Source of the DNA: Firmicutes bacterium ADurb.Bin467 | GTDB lineage: Bacteria; Bacillota; Clostridia; Christensenellales; Aristaeellaceae | Reading direction: 5' to 3' | Assembly: GCA_002068815.1 (NCBI GenBank) | Contig: MWAC01000107.1 | Coordinates: 1 to 5,541, forward strand | DNA: 5,541 nt | Part shown: piece after piece, positions 1 to 3,580 of the stretch | How positions within the stretch are numbered: position 1 is the first letter of the stretch | Layout of the letters: the number at the start of each line of letters is the position of its first letter | Program-made: the position numbers and the translations under genes | Notes under the pieces: generated by a model | What the model was told of the DNA's origin: nothing | Seen by the model: the letters and a program-made list of their open reading frames with translations, nothing else | Database searches by the model: none

Positions 1-1197
1 GAAAGCGGTATGCGGGTGCTCGCGTACACATTTAAGAAGGTCCCGGCACTTCCCCGATCGCCGAATTTCGATGACGCCGAGGCCGGACTCGAGCTGCTCG
101 GGCTTGTCGGGCTGATCGATCCGGCGAGGGTCGAGGTTCGGGCCGCGATCGACGAATGCCGCACAGCCGGCATCACGCCGGTCATGATCACCGGCGACCA
201 CGTCGTGACCGCCGCCGCGATCGCGCGCGACCTGGGCATCCTGATCGAGGGCCACGAGGCGATCACCGGCCAGGAATTGTCCAGAATGAGCGACGAGGAG
301 CTCCGGTCGCGCGTGCGCAACATCTCCGTCTACGCGCGCGTGTCGCCGGAGGACAAGATACGCATCGTCCGCGCGTGGCAGGCGCTCGGCGAGATCGTCT
401 CGATGACCGGCGACGGCGTCAACGACGCGCCGGCGCTCAAGGCCGCGGACATCGGCTGCGCGATGGGCATCACCGGCACCGACGTCGCGAAGGGCGCGGC
501 GGACATGACGCTCACCGACGACAACTTCACGACGATCGTCGAGGCCGTGCGCGAGGGCCGCGGCATCTACGACAACATCCGCAAGGTCGTCGGCTTCCTG
601 CTCGGCACGAACGTCGGCGAGGTGCTCTCGGTGTTCTTCGCGATGATCTTGTGGCACCGGACGCCGCTGCTCTCGATGCACCTGCTCCTGATCAACCTCG
701 CGACCGACAGCCTGCCGGCGATCGCGCTGGGCATGGAGCCGGTCGAGAGGGGCGTCATGTCCCGCAAGCCGCGGCGCGGGAGCGAGGGCATCTTCGCGCA
801 CGGCTACGGCACGCAGGTCGCGCTGCAGGGGCTGATGTTCGGCGCGCTGACGCTGATCGCCTATAGGCTCGGCGAGATACGGACGGGCCTTTTGCAGGGC
901 GGGCAGACGATGGCGTTCCTCGTGCTCGCGCTCTCGCAGGTCGTGCAGGCGTTCAACATGCGCTCGGTAAAGTCGCTGTTCAAGATCGGCCCGTTCGGAA
1001 ACGGCAGGCTGAACCTCGCGGCGCTCGTTTCGACGGCGCTCGTGCTCGCGGTGGCGCTCGTGCCGCCGGTGCGCGACGCGTTCGGGCTGGTTAAGCTCCC
1101 GGGAGACCTCTACCTCTGGGCGCTCGCGCTGACGCTGTTCCCGCTCGTCGCGATGGAGGCCGCGAAGGCGCTGGAATTCATCCGGCACAGACATTAG
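1..1197 (+). CDS. P-type cation ATPase, probable Ca2+ pump (C-terminal part, 5' end outside window)
   Basis: Membrane pump that uses ATP to move a cation, most likely Ca2+, out of the cytoplasm. The frame is open from base 1, so the ATG at position 10 is internal and the 398 visible residues are roughly the C-terminal 45% of a usual 850-900 residue P2-type ATPase. Visible landmarks: the end of the nucleotide-binding domain (MRVLAY, residues 4-9), the ITGD motif (63-66), and the P-domain hinge MTGDGVNDAP (135-144). Six membrane segments follow, at about 197-219, 222-245, 265-290, 303-320, 337-357 and 370-391. M5 carries NVGE (Asn204, Glu207) and M6 has Asn232, Thr235 and Asp236, matching the SERCA Ca2+ ligands N768, E771, N796, T799 and D800. 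At the SERCA E908 position in M8 there seems to be Gln313, as in plasma-membrane Ca2+ pumps. The phosphorylated Asp (DKTGT) and the M4 ligand lie upstream and are not seen. The family is certain; Ca2+ specificity is inferred. Confidence 0.93.
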   Translation, partial: ESGMRVLAYTFKKVPALPRSPNFDDAEAGLELLGLVGLIDPARVEVRAAIDECRTAGITPVMITGDHVVTAAAIARDLGILIEGHEAITGQELSRMSDEELRSRVRNISVYARVSPEDKIRIVRAWQALGEIVSMTGDGVNDAPALKAADIGCAMGITGTDVAKGAADMTLTDDNFTTIVEAVREGRGIYDNIRKVVGFLLGTNVGEVLSVFFAMILWHRTPLLSMHLLLINLATDSLPAIALGMEPVERGVMSRKPRRGSEGIFAHGYGTQVALQGLMFGALTLIAYRLGEIRTGLLQGGQTMAFLVLALSQVVQAFNMRSVKSLFKIGPFGNGRLNLAALVSTALVLAVALVPPVRDAFGLVKLPGDLYLWALALTLFPLVAMEAAKALEFIRHRH

Positions 1198-1205
1198 GGA
1201 GGGTG
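1196..1205 (+). promoter_or_regulatory. pepF ribosome binding site overlapping the upstream stop codon
   Basis: The purine-rich run AGGGAGGGTG begins inside the TAG stop of the ATPase gene (1195-1197) and ends 4 bases before the ATG at 1210; the GGAGGG core is 6 bases from the start. This spacing fixes the pepF start. It also suggests that ribosomes ending on the ATPase message can reinitiate on pepF. No promoter can be fitted into the 12-bp gap. Confidence 0.8.
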
Positions 1206-1209
1206 CATC

Positions 1210-2991
1210 ATGCCAGACAGAAACGAGATTCCCGAGCGATACCGCTGGCGGCTCGAGGACATCTACGAGGCGGCGGCGGACTGGGAGAACGCGCTTCGCG
1301 CCGTCGAAAAGCTGATCGCGGGCTTCTCGCGGTTTGAGGGGCGGCTTGGCGACCCCGAGACGCTGCTGGAGGCCATGAAGAACTTCGCGAGCATGCAGGA
1401 GATCGCCGTGAGCGTGCTCTCCTACGCGCGCATGCGCCGCGACGAGGACAACCGCGTCGCCGCGAACCAGGCGCTGACCTCGCGCGCGCAGGCGCTCCTG
1501 ACTCGGCTCGAGACCGCCGTCAGCTTCATGACACCGGAACTGCTCGCGCAGCCCGAGGGCTACCTCCCGGAGGTCGCCGCGCGGGAGGACTTTTCGGATT
1601 TCGCCGTGACGCTTCGCAAGATCGAGCGCGAGCGCCCGCACACGCTGTCCGCGGCGGAGGAGAAGATCGTCGCGATGGCCGGCGAGATCGGCGCCGCGCC
1701 GGACACCGTCTACTCGATGCTGACCGACGCGGACATGAAGTTCCCGACGATCGAGGGCGAGGGCGCAGAGCCCGTCGCGATCACGCAGGCGGGCTACATC
1801 CCGCTGATGATGAGCCGCGACCGGCGCGTGCGCGAGGCCGCGTTCACCGGGCTCTACGAGGTGTTCAAGGGCTTCTCCGCGACGATCCCGGCAATCTACG
1901 CCGCGTCCGTCAAGGCAGACCTGTTTCAGGCGCAGACGTCGAGGCACTTGGGCGCGCTCGAGGCCGCGCTGTTCCCGGACGAGGTGCCCGTCTCCGTCTA
2001 CGAGAACCTCATCCGCTCCGTGCGCGGGCACCTCATGTCGCTGAACCGCTTCGTGACGCGCAACGGCAAGCTGATCGGCGTCGACAAGATGCGCATGATC
2101 GACCTGTACGTGCCGGCGGTCGAGGGCTTCGACGTGAAGCTCCCGTTCGACGAGGCGTACGAGCTCGTCGTCGACGCGCTTTCGATACTCGGCGAGGACT
2201 ATCAGGCGGTGCTCCGCCGCGCGCGCGACGAGCGATGGATCGACGCGCTCGAGAACGCCGGCAAGTCGCCCGGCGCATACTCGTGGGGAACCTACGGCAC
2301 GCACCCGTACGTATTGCTCAACTACAAGGAGACGCTCGACGCGCTGCTCACGGTCGCGCACGAGATGGGCCACTCGCTGCACACCTACTTAAGCAACAAA
2401 AGCCAGCCGTACCTCGACGCGAGCTACTCGCTGTTCACCGCCGAGGTCGCCTCGACGACGAACGAAATACTCGTGCTGTTCGAACTGATGGACCGCTGCA
2501 AGGACGACCGCGCGGCCGAGGCGTTTCTGACCTACCACATCCTCGACAGCTTCCGCGGCACGGTGTTCCGCCAGACGATGTTCGCCGAGTTCGAGCGCGA
2601 GAGCCACTTCATGGCCGAGCGCGGCGAGGCGCTGACGGCCGAGAGCCTGAACGCGGTCTACGCGAAGCTGAACGCCGAGTACTATCCGTCGGTTGAGCGG
2701 GACGAGTTGATCGCCTTCGAGTGGATGCGCGTGCCGCACTTCTACAACGCGTTCTACGTATACAAGTACGCGACCGGCTTCTCCGCCGCGTTCGCGCTCG
2801 CGGCCGCGATCCGCGGGGAGGGCGCGCCGGCCGTCGAGCGGTACAAGAGATTCCTGTCGCTGGGCGGAAGCCTGCCGCCGATCGAGGCCCTGAAGGTCGC
2901 GGGCGTAGACATGGAGAGCGGCGCCGCCGTCGACCGCGCGCTCGACGAGTTCGACCGGCTCGTCGAAAAATACGAGGAACTGACCCGGTAG
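1210..2991 (+). CDS. pepF: Oligoendopeptidase F (M3B zinc metallopeptidase)
   Basis: Cytoplasmic zinc endopeptidase that cuts short peptides (about 7-17 residues in characterised PepF), used in peptide turnover and recycling. The 593 residues match the usual length of about 600, so the gene is complete. The N-terminal helical lobe covers about residues 1-190 and the M3 catalytic domain about 200-585. The zinc site is visible: HEMGH at 384-388 (His384 and His388 as ligands, Glu385 as catalytic base), with the third ligand probably Glu412 in AEVAST, 28 residues after the first His, as is usual in the family. Also typical are GAYSWGTYGTHPYVLLNY (355-372), FRGTVFRQTMFAEFE (448-462) and the substrate-side block HFYNAFYVYKYATGFSAA (510-527) with Tyr512, Tyr517 and Tyr520. 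There is no signal peptide or membrane segment. The ATG is supported by a strong Shine-Dalgarno at 6 bases. The gene lies 12 bp after the ATPase gene in one operon and is followed by a terminator. Confidence 0.96.
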   Translation: MPDRNEIPERYRWRLEDIYEAAADWENALRAVEKLIAGFSRFEGRLGDPETLLEAMKNFASMQEIAVSVLSYARMRRDEDNRVAANQALTSRAQALLTRLETAVSFMTPELLAQPEGYLPEVAAREDFSDFAVTLRKIERERPHTLSAAEEKIVAMAGEIGAAPDTVYSMLTDADMKFPTIEGEGAEPVAITQAGYIPLMMSRDRRVREAAFTGLYEVFKGFSATIPAIYAASVKADLFQAQTSRHLGALEAALFPDEVPVSVYENLIRSVRGHLMSLNRFVTRNGKLIGVDKMRMIDLYVPAVEGFDVKLPFDEAYELVVDALSILGEDYQAVLRRARDERWIDALENAGKSPGAYSWGTYGTHPYVLLNYKETLDALLTVAHEMGHSLHTYLSNKSQPYLDASYSLFTAEVASTTNEILVLFELMDRCKDDRAAEAFLTYHILDSFRGTVFRQTMFAEFERESHFMAERGEALTAESLNAVYAKLNAEYYPSVERDELIAFEWMRVPHFYNAFYVYKYATGFSAAFALAAAIRGEGAPAVERYKRFLSLGGSLPPIEALKVAGVDMESGAAVDRALDEFDRLVEKYEELTR

Positions 2992-2997
2992 ATATGC

Positions 2998-3038
2998 AAA
3001 AGCGCCGCCCGAATCGCTTCGGACGGCGCGATTTTTTA
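2998..3038 (+). terminator. Rho-independent terminator of the ATPase-pepF unit, possibly bidirectional
   Basis: A 12-bp stem (arms 3002-3013 and 3018-3029) closes a TCGC loop and is followed, after GA, by six T (3032-3037). The hairpin starts 10 bases after the pepF stop. The stem has one C/A mismatch (3008/3023) in the + strand RNA; in the - strand RNA the same position becomes a G-U pair, so the stem is fully paired. On the - strand the hairpin follows the stop of the small RHH gene by 6 bases and leads into a run of four T (complement of 2998-3001), so it may end both convergent transcripts. The T-run is longer in the pepF direction. Confidence 0.9.
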
Positions 3039-3191
3039 TCCCAGTTTTTGCTGTCCTGCGCCGAGAAATTCCTTTAGCACGATATTGATGTACTGCGAAA
3101 ACGAGCGGTCGTTTTGCTCGGCCAGTATCCGTATCCTCTCGATCACGTCCTCGTCGAGCGTGATGCTGACCTTCAGCTTTAGTGGCTTCAC
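3036..3191 (-). CDS. Small ribbon-helix-helix (CopG/Arc-like) DNA-binding protein
   Basis: A 51-residue protein read from the - strand: start MKPLKLKVSITLDEDV, end LGAGQQKLG. The layout is that of an RHH repressor: a short basic beta strand (LKLKVSITL, residues 4-12), helix A (DEDVIERIRILAEQND, 13-28), a turn with Ser30 and Ser32, and helix B (QYINIVLKEFL, 33-43). Such proteins bind DNA as dimers, with the strands in the major groove, and often repress their own promoter; many are antitoxins. The start is GTG, chosen because GAGGTG (complement of 3198-3203) lies 6 bases upstream; the only other in-frame start, a GTG inside that site, is unlikely and a stop lies just beyond. It is divergent from the gene at 3287 and convergent with pepF, and its stop overlaps the pepF terminator T-run. 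The codons ATA, CTA, AGG and CAA are commoner than in the neighbours. The fold call is strong; role and target are inferred. Confidence 0.85.
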   Translation of the reverse strand: MKPLKLKVSITLDEDVIERIRILAEQNDRSFSQYINIVLKEFLGAGQQKLG

Positions 3192-3197
3192 ATAAAT

Positions 3198-3203
3198 CAC
3201 CTC
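3198..3203 (-). promoter_or_regulatory. Ribosome binding site deciding the GTG start of the RHH gene
   Basis: Read on the - strand this is GAGGTG, 6 bases before the GTG start at 3191. An ATG lies only 4 bases from it but is followed at once by TGA (ATGTGA, complement of 3188-3193), so it cannot start the RHH protein. The same GCGAGGTG octamer with the same 6-base spacing precedes the divergent gene. Confidence 0.75.
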
Positions 3204-3212
3204 GCAGTCATG

Positions 3213-3242
3213 ATACTACGAATTGTTACTTTGTATTGACAT
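3213..3242 (-). promoter_or_regulatory. Possible weak promoter for the RHH gene
   Basis: On the - strand TAGTAT (complement of 3213-3218) could be a -10 box, with ATGTCA (complement of 3237-3242; 4 of 6 consensus bases) as -35 at 18 bp. The expected start of transcription lies shortly before the GAGGTG site. It overlaps the + strand promoter back to back, as in many divergent regulator-target pairs. The match is poor and this is a tentative call. Confidence 0.3.
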
Positions 3243-3262
3243 TTCGTATAAAGTAGTATAAA
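3223..3262 (+). promoter_or_regulatory. Sigma70-type promoter for the 95-residue gene
   Basis: A perfect -35 TTGACA (3236-3241) is followed after 15 bp by TATAAA (3257-3262). An alternative pairing is TTGTTA (3223-3228), an 18-bp spacer and TATAAA (3247-3252). Either puts transcription start about 18-28 bases before the ATG at 3287, leaving room for the GAGGTG site. The 15-bp spacing of the first pair is short, so which -10 is used is uncertain. Both -10 boxes lie inside the GTATAAAGT repeats, so a protein bound there would block RNA polymerase. Confidence 0.6.
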
Positions 3263-3274
3263 GTGGCATTAAGC

Positions 3275-3280
3275 GAGGTG
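3275..3280 (+). promoter_or_regulatory. Ribosome binding site deciding the ATG start at 3287
   Basis: GAGGTG lies 6 bases before the ATG at 3287. This supports the 95-residue product over a longer version starting at GTG 3263, which would begin inside the promoter -10 box and have no such site. Confidence 0.8.
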
Positions 3281-3286
3281 AGTGCG

Positions 3287-3574
3287 ATGTGGCTGTCCGA
3301 CGAAATTGAAAAGAGCTTCCCGGCCCTGGAGAAGCTGTTCGACCGCGAATCCCTGCGGCAGTTTGTGCATGGCGACTACGGCGACCTAAGCGTTCAACAT
3401 CTCTTTCTGGGCCCCTGGATTCGAGACAATCTGCTCAAGGAGGACGGCGCGGTCTGCGCAGCTTTCCGGAAGGGGGGCGTCTCGAACAGGGAGGACATGT
3501 CGCTTTTTTTGCTTCAATTGTTCTATATCGACACGCGGATGCGGGAAGCGGACGCCGGTATGCCGCCCGCGTGA
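3287..3574 (+). CDS. Unrecognised acidic 95-residue protein divergent from the RHH gene
   Basis: No family is recognised. The product starts MWLSDEIEKSFPALEKLF and ends EADAGMPPA. It is acidic (16 Asp/Glu against 11 Lys/Arg), has no signal peptide or clear membrane span, and has a single Cys. It looks largely helical: an amphipathic N-terminal helix (about residues 4-27), a mid segment with LFLGPWIRDNLL, a Gly/Asn break (GGVSN), and a hydrophobic helix around MSLFLLQLFYIDTRM (about 71-85), which could be a packing or dimer surface. It is probably a small soluble protein. The start is set by the GAGGTG at 6 bases. Codons such as CTT, TTG, CTA, CGA, AGG, CAA and ATT are more frequent than in pepF or mrfA, suggesting recent gain. 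Being divergent from a small RHH gene with a shared promoter, it may be a target of that regulator; toxin, enzyme partner or other roles cannot be told apart from the sequence. Confidence 0.75.
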   Translation: MWLSDEIEKSFPALEKLFDRESLRQFVHGDYGDLSVQHLFLGPWIRDNLLKEDGAVCAAFRKGGVSNREDMSLFLLQLFYIDTRMREADAGMPPA

Positions 3575-3580
3575 ACCCCC

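Larger units (their letters stand above)
3213..3265. repeat. Operator-like repeats in the divergent promoter spacer
   Basis: Two copies of GTATAAAGT stand head to tail at 3246-3254 and 3256-3264, exactly 10 bp (about one helical turn) apart. An inverted, imperfect copy (ACTTTGTAT, 3228-3236; 7 of 9 match in complement) lies 18 bp from the first, centre to centre. Two more inverted pairs are present: ATACTAC (3213-3219) with GTAGTAT (3253-3259), and TACGAA (3217-3222) with TTCGTA (3243-3248). Half-sites one helical turn apart are typical of RHH dimers binding side by side, and the adjacent RHH gene is the obvious candidate binder. The repeats are seen directly; their use as an operator is inferred. 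Part of the repetition may simply reflect promoter -10 sequences. Confidence 0.5.

Noticed and set aside
156..866. Alternative frame of 236 codons inside the ATPase gene
   Set aside because: The product is rich in Arg, His and Asp without motifs, while the overlapping frame carries all P-type ATPase motifs.
2235..3077. Several frames of 80-150 codons on both strands within pepF, one running past its end to 3077
   Set aside because: They overlap a complete oligoendopeptidase, have Arg-rich low-complexity products, and have no ribosome binding sites that I can see.
3263..3286. GTG start at 3263 giving a 103-residue version of the unknown protein
   Set aside because: This GTG lies at the promoter -10 box and has no ribosome binding site; the ATG at 3287 has GAGGTG at 6 bases.
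3192..3286. Spacer considered as an RNA gene or riboswitch
   Set aside because: The inverted repeats are short and far apart, and no conserved aptamer pattern is seen; promoter and operator use explains them better.
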